A stretch of DNA of 64,000 nucleotides from Molanna angustata (GCA_963576475.1 OY754968.1:14922616-14986615); one strand, 5' to 3'. Shown: positions 10,967-23,216, numbered from the stretch's first letter. Program-made: numbers and translations. Notes: generated by a model not told the origin, from the letters alone.

Positions 10967-11339
10967 TTAGTCTCCCTATTTAAATTGAAAGCTCAGTTAT
11001 TTTTGGATATTATTTAAAATTTGAAAATATGATATTGTCCTATACAATCTCACGCATTTCCTAATTTCCACTCCATTTTTTGACGTCGTGGCCCTTAGGC
11101 GTACAAATTTAATTTGTATATCAAAATGTGATACATTTACTTTTATTTTTTTCCATATACATGTTTGTTTGAGGATCAACACTTTGGAGTGATTTTGAAG
11201 AAAATACCCAGTGAATTTTTTTTTAAATAAAAATTTTATATCTCCGCTGATGTAAAAAAATGCTACCGACTAACGATTGTAAATAAAAATAATTTTCTTA
11301 AAAATAACTAAGTTTAGTTTGTCGATCGACTATTCTTGA

Positions 11340-11510
11340 TAGAACTTTTTTTATATTACAAATATAAAAAAAATACTTGGTATTTGGCACATCGTCAGAA
11401 TAATACCGTATTCTGATGATGTGCCTTTCACGAAACGCGTCAATAATCAAATAAAATTTCAATAGAACTAATACAAGTTTTTTTATTTATATTTGTAATA
11501 TATCTACTTA
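11340..11510 (+). repeat. Short inverted-repeat unit carrying a hammerhead-like motif
   Basis: TATATTACAAATATAAA at about 11352 is matched in inverse by TTTATATTTGTAATATA at about 11486-11503. Inside sits a second inverted pair, CACATCGTCAGAATA and TATTCTGATGATGTG (about 11387-11425), then the motif listed as ncRNA. The unit resembles the terminal part of Penelope-like elements. No Penelope reverse transcriptase is seen. Confidence 0.45.
11409..11445 (+). ncRNA. Hammerhead ribozyme-like motif (type I, minimal stem III)
   Basis: Conserved-core elements appear in order: CTGATGA (11413-11419), a short stem II GTG/CAC around CCTTT with one extra T, GAAAC (11432-11436) and GTC (11439-11441). The TATT before the core can pair with the AATA after GTC as stem I. 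Stem III would be only two base pairs, as reported for hammerheads in Penelope-like elements. The extra T between core and stem II weakens the fit. Activity is unproven. Confidence 0.35.
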
Positions 11511-13179
11511 AAAATAACATTTATATAAATGTTTCAATGTTCATCTATAGCGACCATGTCTTTTTTCTATTACTTTTGCGAGTTGACGCTCACATGAATG
11601 ATTCTTCTTTAGTCGAGTTATAGCTTTTGCTTCCGTTCTACTTCGGAAACGAAGGATTCTGCCTTTGAAAAGAAACTTATCGCCGGCAGCAATTCGAAAT
11701 AAAGATCAAATTTCCTTCTGTATTTTGATTCATACAAGCGCTCTATAAAATATTTCGTTAAATTGCTCGTAAAAAGACCGTTTATTTTTATTTTGGTGGG
11801 AATATGAACTTATTTCAAACCTAGAAACATTTGCGGACAAATGTGTCCGATTTTCTTTAATTTTATACTCTAAACAATTTTAGAATTTTAGACAAAATGT
11901 ACAATTCGATTAACAAGGAGAACTACATTTCCAATATTAAAAAATTAACCAGAAGTGCCTACCTACAACAATTTATTGGAGATACGGAAAAATAATGAAA
12001 GGGAAAGATTAAAACTAAAATATATATGATCTTGTTTTGGTTAATTTTAAAATATAAACGTAACGAGTTATGTTAATAACTCGACAGCATCTATCAAAGT
12101 ACGATTTTTCGGTTACCTATTGGTTAATCAAATCTTTTCTTACCATAATTACATACATACATAGGTTCGTATAAAATTATCACCCCTGCTTTTGAGACTT
12201 TGAATATGTAACAACATTCTATGGTAACACCACACAAAAAGTAGATTTGTATTATTAATAAACGTTGGGCACACTCCGCGTAACTCAAAAAAAAAATCTT
12301 CTGGATCTGTTCCAGCACTTTGCAGTGATTTCTTTGAAAGTGTGCTAAACCACACTTCAATATTTCAATTTAGTTTGTAGCATACTCTAACTTTTCCGGA
12401 ATTGAAAAGTTCTTCCCGAGGCAAAATGTAAAACCATGTAAGTGTCCATATTATTATAGAGGTCAGATTGTATGACAATTGTATGTATGCGTTGTGTATA
12501 ACTTTTCGTTTTACACAACGCCCAGATCTTTAAATGTATGATTTCTGACTAGAGTTGTACTAATCGTCCATTTTGTAACCGTGCAGTGCCTATCGGGCAC
12601 ATCAAGTGAACGTAACAATCAATGATACACTCTCATATAAGTATTGAATACAAATTTTGCGATGGATTATTTAAACAAACTATCAATAAGTTATATATAA
12701 AATTCTATTGAATTTTGCTTTAGCGAATTGGGATATACATAGGTACCTATTCTGTATTTATTACATATGCCAGACAGATCAGAGTAAAATAACAGAATCT
12801 GCAAGATATAAACAAAAATCAAAATAAGTACACAAATTAAATTTTAACAATACGCAGGTTTTTATTTATTGGTTGATAGAGGTATACAGTCTACACAATT
12901 TATAAAACAGACAAAGTGCGTTGCTTTATTAGTGGACCAGCGAAAACTCCATGCATTATTCAATAGGATAATCAATATTGATAACAAAAAATTACAAATA
13001 ATGTATAATTAATTTACTAGTACATAAAAAAAACGCTAAAATAAGACAGCTATCAAAATACTAGGACATATAGGAGGAGACAGCTGTCTTAAACGCACTG
13101 AGATGTCGAGTGTATACTTTCTATATACCTACTTTTACTTTCGTATAATATATTGATTTTTAGATGAAATAGTAGAGAA
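11511..13179. other. Intronic AT-rich DNA, one small hairpin
   Basis: No coding or element signature recognised. A 10-bp perfect hairpin, GCGTTGTGTA (12489-12498) with TACACAACGC (12512-12521), is the only distinct structure. Confidence 0.5.
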
Positions 13180-13680
13180 AACCTAGTATGGAGCACAATC
13201 GCTCCATGTATGTGCTGGTAAATAATATAGGAAGCAAAATTGTTCCATGAATTAGTAAATAATACATGGAGTAAAATAATTCCATGAATTATACAATGGA
13301 GTAAAATAATTACGTGAATTATACAATGGAGTAAAATAATTCCGTGAATTATACAATGGAGTAAAATAATTCCGTGAATTATACAATGGAGTAAAATAAT
13401 TACGTGAATTATACAATGGAGTAAAACAATTCCGTGAATTATACAATGGAGTAAAATAATTCCGTGAATTATACAATGGAGTAAAAAAATTCCGTGAATT
13501 ATACAATGGAGCAAAAAAGTTCCGTGTTCAATAAAATACATAATTCATAGAGCAAAATTATTCCATGTTCTAATGAATACATGGAGCAAAATCGTTCCAT
13601 GTAGGTACAAGTAAATATTACATGGAAAATATATTTTCTGTAAGTACTTGTAAATAATACATGGAACAAATCACTCGAAT
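13180..13680. repeat. 30-bp minisatellite with degenerate flanks
   Basis: The core from about 13257 to 13525 consists of about nine head-to-tail copies of a 30-bp unit built on ACAATGGAGTAAAATAATTC plus CGTGAATTAT, with single-base variants. Degenerate units (CATGGAGCAAAATCGTTCCATG type) extend on both sides. Each unit contains an inverted pair (ATGGAG / TTCCAT). Because 30 is divisible by three, long open frames arise on the minus strand in two frames. These are artefacts of the repeat, not genes. Confidence 0.95.
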
Positions 13681-14283
13681 CACTTGAAATTTGAATATTT
13701 TGCGATAGAAAACTATGGTGGGAGATTGTCCTTTTCCAACATTACGTACCAACTTATGTATGTCGATGAATGACAACAATGAGTGTTTGTTGGTTTTACA
13801 TCGAGAATAGTAATAAGCCTAGTCGTTGATAAATAAACAGCCGTAAAAGTTGTCGACAAAAAAGAAGAGGAGGAGAAGTAATATTGCTGGAACGGTTTTT
13901 CCTCTTGGCTAAACCATTGAAATGAGATCAGTATCTAGTCTAGGGTGAAAAAAGAATTCATTGTGAGGAATATTTAATACCGACATTTTTCAAACTAGGC
14001 GGGAGTAGGTAGGTAACTAGGTACTAGGTACGTACATACCCTACTACAAAAAATATTTCATTATAAAAATATAGGTATGGCGGACTTATTTTTGATTGTA
14101 AAATATACTATATTTGAAATGTAATACATTTCGAAAATTGATAATCAAAATGGATTTCTAACAGATTATATTTAAAAACTACAAACCTACACATATACAA
14201 AATATATATAAATAGCTACCTACTAATAAACATTAAAAGGAAAGTAAAACTTATGTAGTAAGTCATACTTATAGAAATAAATA

Positions 14284-14319
14284 ACAAGGTTATGTTTGCA
14301 TGTGCAAACATAACCTTGT
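14284..14319. repeat. Perfect 17-bp inverted repeat with 2-bp centre
   Basis: ACAAGGTTATGTTTGCA, then TG, then its exact reverse complement. It stands alone in AT-rich DNA and may be the core of a tiny foldback element. Confidence 0.9.
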
Positions 14320-14674
14320 CATCGACAAAATTAATTTGTGGAACGCCAAAATTATAATGAAAAAAAACATTTGGTTATTCGGTCGCTAATCATTTTCTTC
14401 ATCCATCGTCCATTTTCTTACTTATTTATTCGTTCGGTCGTTCATTTTTCATTCATTTATAAAATATATTATGTAAATTGCTTTAGGTGATATAATGAAA
14501 GTTTAAATAATTATTAAAATATGAATATTTAAACCATTAAGGGGATTTTTATCACATAATTCATACCTGTAAAGAGCATAAAATTAGAGCATATTAGCTT
14601 ATCCATAAATAAAGGAAAAATAATTCTCTACGATTTCATCTGTTAATCCTTTAAAAATGGTCTCGAATTCTAGA

Positions 14675-15230
14675 AAAACGAGTGGGTTATGGTCAACGTT
14701 CATCACTATCAAGACAATTCATAAAGTATTCAAATTTTGTTTGGAAAATATTCAGCATTTTCATGAAAAGATTTAAGAGAGTTAAATTATTTTTTATTTG
14801 AATATGTTTTTTAATGAAAACTTGATATTTCTTCAAAGCCATTTTATGAATATGATGAGCCTTTTTAGCAATTTGAAAATAAAATATCAAATTTTAAGTT
14901 TTCTGAGCTTGGGGACACTGAAATATTTGACAGTTTAACTGATCAGATATCCTTCAAAATCTAATGGAGCCTAAGCGAGTATTAGATATAGAAATTACAT
15001 AATTTAAATAGAATCAAAAGAGTCTATGATCGAATCAGCACGCTGTACATAGCAAACAGTACACAGCATACACACACATATACATTGTGATGAAATTTTC
15101 AGAATACAATCTCAGCATGATACTATTTGGTAATCTGCAATAAAAATATAACCTTAAAAATTGCGAATTCGTAACACCCCACTATATCCCCACTTTATTT
15201 GGGGTAGTAAGGAGTAAACATTATTTATTT
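14675..15230 (+). repeat. Interspersed repeat family C, copy 1
   Basis: Shares ordered blocks with 20930-21700, 49570-50120 and (reversed) 47470-47935: a GAGTGGGTTATGGTCAACGT-like start; AAAGTATTCAAATTTTG; TTCAGCATTTTCATGAAA; TTCTGAGCTTGGGG; ACGCTGTACATAGC; a CA-rich tract; TCAGAATACAATCTCAGCAT; and an end near CCACTATATCC and TTTGGGGTAGT. No ORF, so non-autonomous. The class is unknown. Confidence 0.75.
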
Positions 15231-15490
15231 AAAGTATGTAAGTATTTATTTTTAAATTCTTACAATAATGGATATATCGATATAGGTTTATTAATGTGAC
15301 AAAATATTAAATATGCAAGGATCCCACTAAGGCGAAGCATGTATGTGGGAAACAATCAAAATAGATTTAAAAAAAATTGTAGAAGGTATAAAAGGGCACC
15401 TTAAAATGCTTTTAGAAATTAAATGGTATTGAGCGAATACAGAAGATATTTATCAAATACCTACGTTATAAATTTGGAATCAACAATAAT

Positions 15491-15829
15491 ATGTTTTTAC
15501 AACAACTTTATATAAGACGTAGAAACAGTGATTTAATGTTCTTGTATGATCTATCCAATAATAATATTGACTGCCAAGAACTGCTAAACGAAATAAAATT
15601 TAACGTACCGATTAGACGGACTAGACACTCATCACTTTTTTACTTAAATAAATGTAACACAAACATCGGTAAAAATGCTCCCTTATACAGATGTATTATT
15701 TCATATACAAATTTGGAGAGTATATCAAAAGAGATAGATATTCTACACATGAAAAGACATTTGTATAAGAATAAAATTCGTATATATATAATAATCGTTG
15801 TTTTGAAAATAAATTACAAAAATTGTTAA
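15491..15829 (+). mobile_element. LINE C-terminal ORF fragment
   Basis: A 112-codon frame with the pattern seen at the C-terminus of several insect LINE polyproteins: LYIRRRNSDLMFLYDLSNNN, IDCQELLNEIKFNVP, then RTRHSSLFY and NAPLYRCI. Reverse transcriptase and endonuclease are missing. The terminal ILHMKR onward is probably non-coding read-through. Confidence 0.6.
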
Positions 15830-17478
15830 AATTGTTAGTTTTGAAAATAAATTACATTGAATAATAACATGTAGTCAAGAATATGTATTGTTAACTTCAA
15901 CCAATTCATTTTTACTTCGTGTTACATTCTTTACTTAACAAAATGTTATTATTGTAATGTGTAACAGTCTTCTAGGGCCGTGAGTCAAGATGAAAAAATA
16001 TATGAAAGTAAACGCAACGTCATCCCTTTATATGAAACTCCAAATATCACGTAATGAAGAAAAACAATGCTTCACGCTACAACCGCGTACCTAGGCGTAG
16101 AATAGTAGATATAGAAATTTTCAACTCATCGTGTGCATTTTCCTGACGTAACGTCATAATTAAAAAAAATCCAATTTAATCCAGTTCTTTTAAATGGATG
16201 TTATGAAATGTTTAAAATGAATTTATTTTTATCTTTAAAAATGTAGTTTTTTGTGTGTTTGACGGCACCAAAAATTTCACAAATAATACTTATGTTACAC
16301 AAAGATACAAATGGATAACATCATAATATATTCATTCAATAATTAGAATTCTGTTTAGATAAATCGAAAACAAAAAGATCATAAAACGGGACACAGTTTG
16401 ACAAGAAGAGCATCTACAGATTGGCTACATTCTGTAAATGCTCTTTGAGCAAAACGTCAGTGATATTTATAAGTGGAAAAAAATAAAATTGTTAATAATT
16501 GATATTATTATTATAATAATAAAATTTCTTCAAAATTAACAGTCGTAAAATTAGAAGTATTTTTTTCATAATGTTAATTTTAATTAGGATTTGTCTTAGC
16601 CTATATAATTGGATTTATATTAGGTACCTACTTAGAAAGTGAATTTAAATGTAGCTAATACGAAGTTTAAAAATACACTTACAAACACTTAAATAAAAAC
16701 TTCCTTTCATCCTGCGCAAGTGGCAAGTTTATTGACATATGACATACCGGTGTTTCTATCCCAGAGAAGCAATATTTGTGTGAGAAATGATTTAAAATAA
16801 ATTTCTCCTCTGCTGGGGATCGATTCACGTGCCACGGCGATATATATTTTAAGCAGCATCATTTGAGTTTTTCTTTGATCAGCGGCTTTCTCTTGGATTT
16901 CAAATCCAATCCAAAATCCCAATTTGAATTTCCCTAAGAACCTACTTTTAAAATATAGAATAAGGCGGTTGCTAGATAGGTATGCTCTTATCGAAATAGT
17001 TATTTGAATGTACGTTTATCGTATAACTATGCGATAGGTAGGTTCTAAGCATAAATTGTAATTGTATATGGACTGTAATTTCTCGAGTAGGTAAGGTATC
17101 AAAAATCAGAAAATCACTCTTGTGATTTTTTTGAAAATTGCAATAATAGAAACTATTCAGATTCCAATTAGAAAATTATGGGATACATAGAAAACCTTTT
17201 TGGAAAAATAAACAAATTTTTCACTTTGATTATAGCAAAAAATATGAAAATAGTTTATATTATTTCTTGTAAAAAGTCCTTCATTCAAGACACTTATAAG
17301 TGCTAAATTTAAGTTTATTTTTTTAAAGAAAAGCGTTTTCATAGGATACTTATTTATGATATTATGAATTGTAGATGTTTTTGTTATGGGGGAAAAAAAC
17401 TGTTTTTATAATTTATATGTTTTATTTTTTCGTAAATAGATTTCAAAAGTTTTATTGTAAAACATTTTTGTTCACAAA
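15830..17478. other. Intronic DNA, one shared repeat at 16695-16785
   Basis: Nothing else recognised. The 16695-16785 block matches 798-908. A CGATTCACGTGCCACGGCG stretch near 16808 may belong to a further unlisted repeat. Confidence 0.45.
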
Positions 17479-17665
17479 TATGGATGGTGGCTGAGCAGTT
17501 AGCGCGGTGGGTTAGTAATCCAGTGGTCGCGAGCTCGAATCCTGTCACGACCGATTTCGTTCACCTATAGCTCAAGCATACGGTCAATTAAGTGAATGTA
17601 TGAGGAAGTTTATGTACTTATTCCAAGGACATATTCACTCTTTTTTAAAAAAAGGAAGGAAAAAA
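17479..17665 (+). mobile_element. tRNA-derived SINE (family 1), copy 1
   Basis: The tRNA-like head has A-box (TGGCTGAGCAGTTAGCGC) and B-box (AGCTCGAATCC) promoter elements and a seven-base anticodon-like loop TTAGTAA. A non-tRNA body follows, beginning CGATTTCGTTCACCTA, and a T/A-rich end after CATATTCACTC. The body is shared with 38881-39070. Anticodon AGT suggests a tRNA-Thr ancestor, an inference from the loop alone. Not a functional tRNA gene. Confidence 0.8.
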
Positions 17666-19141
17666 GAGTACCTAAAACTCTTTGAATAAAATAAAGCACA
17701 CTCATTTAAATATTATGTAGGTATATCGCAATACACAAAGGACAAGTTCTTTTAAGACATTGTGTGTTTTCTTTGTATTTTTATGTAAATTGGAATATTT
17801 TATTATTTTTTTGTTGTTTTTATATAATTCATACTACGAAAATTTGTTATTTTTTCAACTTGTTAATATTCTTTTTTGTTATAATAGATGTAAGATTGTT
17901 TACATTAAAATAAAATATACATAAATAACTACCCCGTAGTATAGATATATGTAGCAACAGAAATCTGAATTTTGGATTAAAATTGTAAACTACATATTTT
18001 GAACACCTAACCCACTAAATCGTGCGTATCCTAATATTGCCAAAGTCAAGCGGTAAACATTACCCGAATGGAAGACCGGTATTAATTCGACCCTTCGAAT
18101 ATAATATTTTTTTATAAAAAAATAGGCAACTACAGACGGTTCCCGTTTTCAACGGAGTACTGTCACTATTCAAGTTATTTATAATTTCAATAATTTGTGT
18201 TCGAGGCATGCGAAATGGGTAAATGGGTAATCGATATCGAAATGAGAAAAAAAGTATATCTCTTAAAGTGGCAAGGCGAGGCAAGACACGTTCGATGCTG
18301 TAATCTTTATTTGTTCTAACAAAGCCGCGGTTTTAGGGGCTTTCATACAAAGCAGTGTCGACTTAACCTTCAAATTGCCTTCAGATACTGAAATTATAAT
18401 GATTTTATGTGTAGAGGGACTTTGGTTATAAATCACATCTATAAGGTCGTCTTAAGAACTGTGAGATAATATTTAGTAGCCAGTTACTCATATTTATAAT
18501 ATAAATTTAATAAATATTTTTTGCATATTGTTACTCAATCCTTCACTCGGAATTCTTAAATATTATACCTTCATCTCACAGATGTACCAAAAACTGTCTC
18601 AAACGTTATATCTAGGTATGACTGCCAATATATGTAAAATAGGAAAACCATGTGAGATTAAGAATGAATGATTGCACTAAATAATAATGTGTGAGGTATG
18701 TAGATTCTTGAAAAAGTTAGAATGATTTTGTTCTAATGGAGTGTTTTAAATTATATGAATTTTTTTGAAGCACCGCCTCAGAATAGTGCTTACACTTTTT
18801 TCTATAATCATCATTTTCGGGTGACCCTGCGCAGAAGAATAAAAAAACATCTCATATAGTTCAGCAATATTATAGTTCATAGTTCACGACCCATTTTAAA
18901 ATGTTGCTTTTTAGGTGATACGAGTTTGGCGTGTGGGGATGCGTGCATCTGTCGTGCTTTCTTTTATGAGGCAAATCACATCCGCACACCTGTCGCTGGT
19001 TTCCCCACATTATGGAATTTACCTTGAATGTAAAAGAAACATAATTTCTTGTTAAATTAGGTACCAACCAATTTTAGATGTTGCAAATATTCACACTGTA
19101 AAACGAGCTTTTCTTGAACTCTAGCAAACGCTGTGTGTGAC
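17666..19141. other. Intronic AT-rich DNA, nothing recognised
   Basis: No element ends, coding pattern or structured repeat noted in about 1.5 kb. The short open frames have no recognisable domain. Confidence 0.45.
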
Positions 19142-19671
19142 TAAAGGCCCCCATTCACGATCGTGCCATCCTGCCAAACGGCTTGCCATCACTCCAAAAT
19201 GCGCTCGTGAATGTCAAATCCCGCGCAGCCCAATTGGCCTGACACACCAAAATGGAATTTCAAACGATCGAAACTCTGTAGTACCTACTGCGAAAACGGC
19301 GCGGCGCATACTGTCGGCACGGCATGCTCGTGAGTGTGAAAACCAGCGGTACATTGCGCCATCTCATTGCGCCCAGCTGTTTGACACTCTCGTGAATGCG
19401 AAAATACAACATTTTCTCTTTGTTTTTTTCTATTTATATATAAACGAACCGCTAAATAGCAGTTGTATAAAACTCATCATCAGAATTATAACTAATTTTT
19501 ACTTGAAAATTAAAAAAAACTTATTAATGCGAAAGCGTCGACCGCTTGTGTATACTAATTTCGATGGCTCGATAGCGACGGCGCGCCCGTGAGTGTGATG
19601 AAAATTGCTCCAAATGGAGCCGGTCCATATGGAGTGACGCCGAATGGCACGATCGTGAATGGGCTGCTTTA
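19142..19671. mobile_element. Short TIR transposon with GC-rich subterminal repeats
   Basis: The ends read AAGGCCCCCATTCACGATCG and, reversed, AAGCAGCCCATTCACGATCG, both continuing TGCCAT, flanked by TA on each side (19142-19143 and 19670-19671). CTCGTGAATG / CTCGTGAGTGTGAAAA motifs recur in the interior, as expected of transposase-binding subterminal repeats. The internal open frame across the left half is not protein-like. GC content is clearly higher than the surroundings. The superfamily is uncertain. Confidence 0.7.
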
Positions 19672-20929
19672 GAGTAGGTTGTATGAAAATAAGATTTCAT
19701 ATTATTTAATACCTAGTAGGTATTAGTGTAATTTATATTCAGGGGATGTATTGAAACTTCCACTACTTTGAGTCATAGACGTTATACGTGTGTTCATAAT
19801 CTTTATTAGTCATCGAGAGTAAGAAATACATGGAATGTAAAACATTTTTCAGTAGTAAAATTGTGAAAGTTTTCCGAATAACTATGTACAGTGCATAAAA
19901 ATATCTTAATGTTATTCTCTTGGTATCATTACGCAGCAGCGAACTATAAATTGAGATATATGATGGTTGTCTTTGGAATGTGTGCGAATAAATGGTGAAA
20001 AATGACTTTTAGGTTAGATATAAAAAAAAACTCCGCTTGTGAAAATGCGCAAGAGAAGAAATAAAACGAGGTAAGAGTAGACCATCTTTATATTTTCGTT
20101 CAAGTCATAAGTGACAGGAAACTATCAATATTATATAAATTTAATAAAATAGGTATATACATATGCTTCTCTGGTTGGTTGAAAGAAATTGCGTAAAGGC
20201 AATAAGCCCCGCTTAGTTGCTGTATATCAATTAATTTATATGTAGCAATGAATATTTTTACTACCGACATGGTAATATAAAAATAGCTTCAATTTTTTTC
20301 TTATATCATAACAATATTGTAATTGATATAACTTTCAGGTTTTAGGAAAACACAGGTTAATTTCGTTAGGCTTTCCATTTTCACCACGTAAAAGAATATT
20401 GGATTTGGATTCTCGCCGGGCGCATTAAATATTGTAATTCCATTTTTATAGAGATTTAGCAAAACGTTAAAATAAATCGGAAAACAGGACACAGACAGAT
20501 TGGTTTTACGCCATTATTATCCACATAAAAGATAAGAAGAAAATTACAAACGCTTGACGAAGCAAGTAAACAAGGTTGAAAAGAATGGAATGAATAACAG
20601 GTGTGACCACAAAAAAGGTTTTAAAGATCATAAAATGAAATCTAGATAGATAGGATTGAAAAAATATTTTAAACATATCAAGCCGTTATTCAATAATATG
20701 TGTTCATTCTCTTCAGTTCATGAAATTAGTCCTGTTGATCAAACCCACTCCATACAAGAGCCGCCCCTAATTAACACTTCACAACTTCCAACCCTAAAGT
20801 CTTCTGTTTAGTACACCGACACACTGTTTCATTTGCAAATTAGCCACATGAGGGAACGATCGATTCCGAGACCTTATGTGTAATTAACAACAAAAATGCG
20901 GTGAATAAAAAGTTATTCAAAGTATTATA
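19672..20929. other. Intronic AT-rich DNA, nothing recognised
   Basis: No ORF with a domain signature, no inverted ends and no repeat shared with other parts of the window was noticed. Confidence 0.4.
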
Positions 20930-21700
20930 AACGAATGGGTTGTGGCTAACGCTATACTCTCCACTACCAAGTCACTCGACAAAGTATTCAAATTATGTAT
21001 GGAAAAATTTCAGGATTTTCATTGAATGAATTAATTAAATTATTTTTGATTTAAATATTGTAATATGAAAACTTATTATTATTCTTCAATGCCATAATAT
21101 GAAAGTGATATTTTCAGCATTTTCAGGAAATGAGTAGCCATGTTAAATTATTTTTGATTTAAATGTTTTTTTTTGTGAAAACTTGATATGACAAAGTGAT
21201 GTGCCTTTTTTGCAATTTGAAAATAAAAATATTAAATTTTAAGTTTTCTGAGCTTGGGGTCACTTTGAAATATATACATATAAATATAATCGATAAAGTA
21301 GAATAAACACGCCGTATAACATAGTACCTACATAGCTTTGTGATGCATTACACAGATGTCGCTACTTCCACTACCACCCGCTCCGCATATGGAGACTGTC
21401 AACGGCCTCTTCGCAGAACGCTAGGACGAACAACAAAAAAAAAAAACAATCAGCAAGTGCAAGTCCGAGATTCACAATTGCGGACTGTCGGCGACTTCAG
21501 ATACATTGTTATGAAGCTTTCAGAATACAATCTCAGCATGATCTTCTTCTTCTTCTTCAGCCGTTTTCGATCCATCGTTGGACATAGACCTTCCCCTTGC
21601 TCCTCCATGATACTAGTTGTTAATCTGAATTATAAAAATAACCTTAAAAATTGCGAATACATAAATCCCCACTATATCCTTTTGGGGTAGTGAGGATTCA
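20930..21700 (+). repeat. Interspersed repeat family C, copy 2, with insertions
   Basis: Collinear with copy 1 (AAAGTATTCAAATTATG, TTCTGAGCTTGGGG, CAGAATACAATCTCAGCATGAT, end near CCACTATATCC). About 160 bp of GC-richer DNA (21330-21490) sits where the CA tract is expected. A block with CTTCTTCTTCTTC and ATCGTTGGACATAGACCT (about 21541-21610) interrupts the tail. The latter resembles the reversed 3' end of the LINE remnant at 56960-57135. Confidence 0.7.
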
Positions 21701-21711
21701 AAAAAAAGTGT

Positions 21712-21830
21712 GTATGAGATGATGCATGGATCTAATGAACATTCAATGCGAGTGGTGTTCGGTTCTCTTTTTCTGTATAGCCTCAAACAGGAAAAAGGTG
21801 TGATGGTGTGTATATATATATATGGTTTTT
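21712..21830 (+). mobile_element. RTE-like LINE 3' fragment
   Basis: ATGAGATGATGCATGGATC, GTGGTGTTCGGTTCTCTTT and GGTGTGATGGTGTGTATATA match the final part of the RTE-like element at 32163-34623 with deletions. No coding capacity remains. Confidence 0.65.
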
Positions 21831-22076
21831 CTAGTATCCAGGCGCTTCGAATTTTATCGTTGAACTGGACGAGGGTTAATTTATTGCGAATCGATATCCT
21901 ACTCCTTTTGTAACACAAATCTGCTTAAGGGATAAGTCTCAGGGATTTGTTTTGAAAATGACATAGGTCTATATGCTATCGTTTATTATTATGTGCGTAT
22001 CAAATTTCGTTTCACAAAGGCAAATGAATTTACATCGAAGGTAACAAAATTAGCGAGTTAATATTTACCCGATGTG

Positions 22077-23216
22077 TAGGGGAGAAGTGGTATGAAAGGG
22101 ACAATCTAAATCTCCAGTAAAATAAAAATAGTATCGAATCAACACTATTTTTGTTTAATGATAACCCCAACGCATGTCCATTTGCACCTTATTTCACACT
22201 TCTGTCATTTCAAAGATGGCGATGGTGTGCGTTTGTTTTTATTCGTAGCAAAAAGTAAATTTTCGTTATCTTTAAAATAAGTTTCCTGAAAAGCTGTGAA
22301 TTAGTCATTAAATTGTTAATTGTTGTTTATGACAGACTAGCTACATAGTTATATGATAACAGAAGGTCAGTATACTTTTATTATAAAATAATGATTTTGT
22401 GGTTATATTTATGATTTGAGTGTAATATTTATGAAAGGGACACAAGAAATATTTATGAAGGGGACACAAGAAATATTTATGAACGAGACGTTCCTTTCAT
22501 AACTGTCCTATCATGACTTGTAGCTAATAATTTATTTAATTTGTTTAATTTTATAAACACATCAAATGAATCAAGCTTGAAATATCCATTGTCATCAGGA
22601 ATACACAAATTCTGAATATTTAAGAGATCTAACTGGACGGGAAGTTATTTAAAAATTTATTACAAAACTCCGGTACGGAGACATGTGAAGGTAAGTAAAA
22701 AAGTGTATAAAGTATTGATCCAAAAACTAGAATTCTGTTTCTTTTTATTAAATCCAAATATCTGTAAATAAATCTTATTTATTGATTTGAAATTTATCTC
22801 GCAGTTTACGAGCATCCACTTGCATCTTATAAGGTGTGAGTTAATTTAAATTTGTAAGCAAAGCTAAGTGTTTTTTATTCAAGTATCCATAGAATTTGAT
22901 TTAATTACTAAATGCTAAAGTTTATAATACTTTAAGCATAAAGTAGTCTGATTTTCCGTAATATTAATGTACTGTCCCTTTCATAAAATGTCGCGTCCCT
23001 TTCAATACTACCTATTTATGAAGGGGACAAAATACATATTTTTTAAGACTGCTTAAAACAATATATGATTATTAAAATATTTAATTTTTATTTTTGTTTT
23101 CCAATAAATAAATAATTAAACTTTCTAATACAGATCCAACTTCAATAAAAAAATCTTTAATTTATTTACTAGAGCCTCTACAACGAAAACGTCCCTTTTA
23201 TACCACTTCTCCCCTA
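22077..23216. mobile_element. TIR element with TA target duplication and repeated GGGAC motifs
   Basis: TA-flanked ends with inverted repeats GGGGAGAAGTGGTATGAAAG and, reversed from the right, GGGGAGAAGTGGTATAAAAG. Inside, TTTATGAAAGGGAC-like motifs recur several times in both orientations (about 22433, 22455, 22485, 22975, 23000, 23022), plausible transposase-binding sites. TA duplication suggests a Tc1/mariner/pogo-type non-autonomous derivative. A GTAAGT donor-like site at about 22690 hints at a once-spliced transposase leader. Confidence 0.8.

Noticed and set aside
13089..13541. 150-codon minus-strand frame and a second 84-codon frame with ten-residue repeats
   Set aside because: They exist only because the 30-bp minisatellite unit is a multiple of three. 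There is no start context and no conserved domain.
13180..13680. CRISPR-like array
   Set aside because: The units are contiguous with no unique spacers, and the context is animal intronic DNA.
17479..17560. Possible tRNA gene
   Set aside because: It has A- and B-boxes, but the acceptor stem is imperfect and a conserved non-tRNA body follows, shared with 38881-39070. It is a SINE head.
19137..19592. 151-codon plus-strand frame
   Set aside because: It runs across the left terminal repeat and GC-rich subterminal repeats of a TIR element. The composition is not protein-like and no domain is seen.
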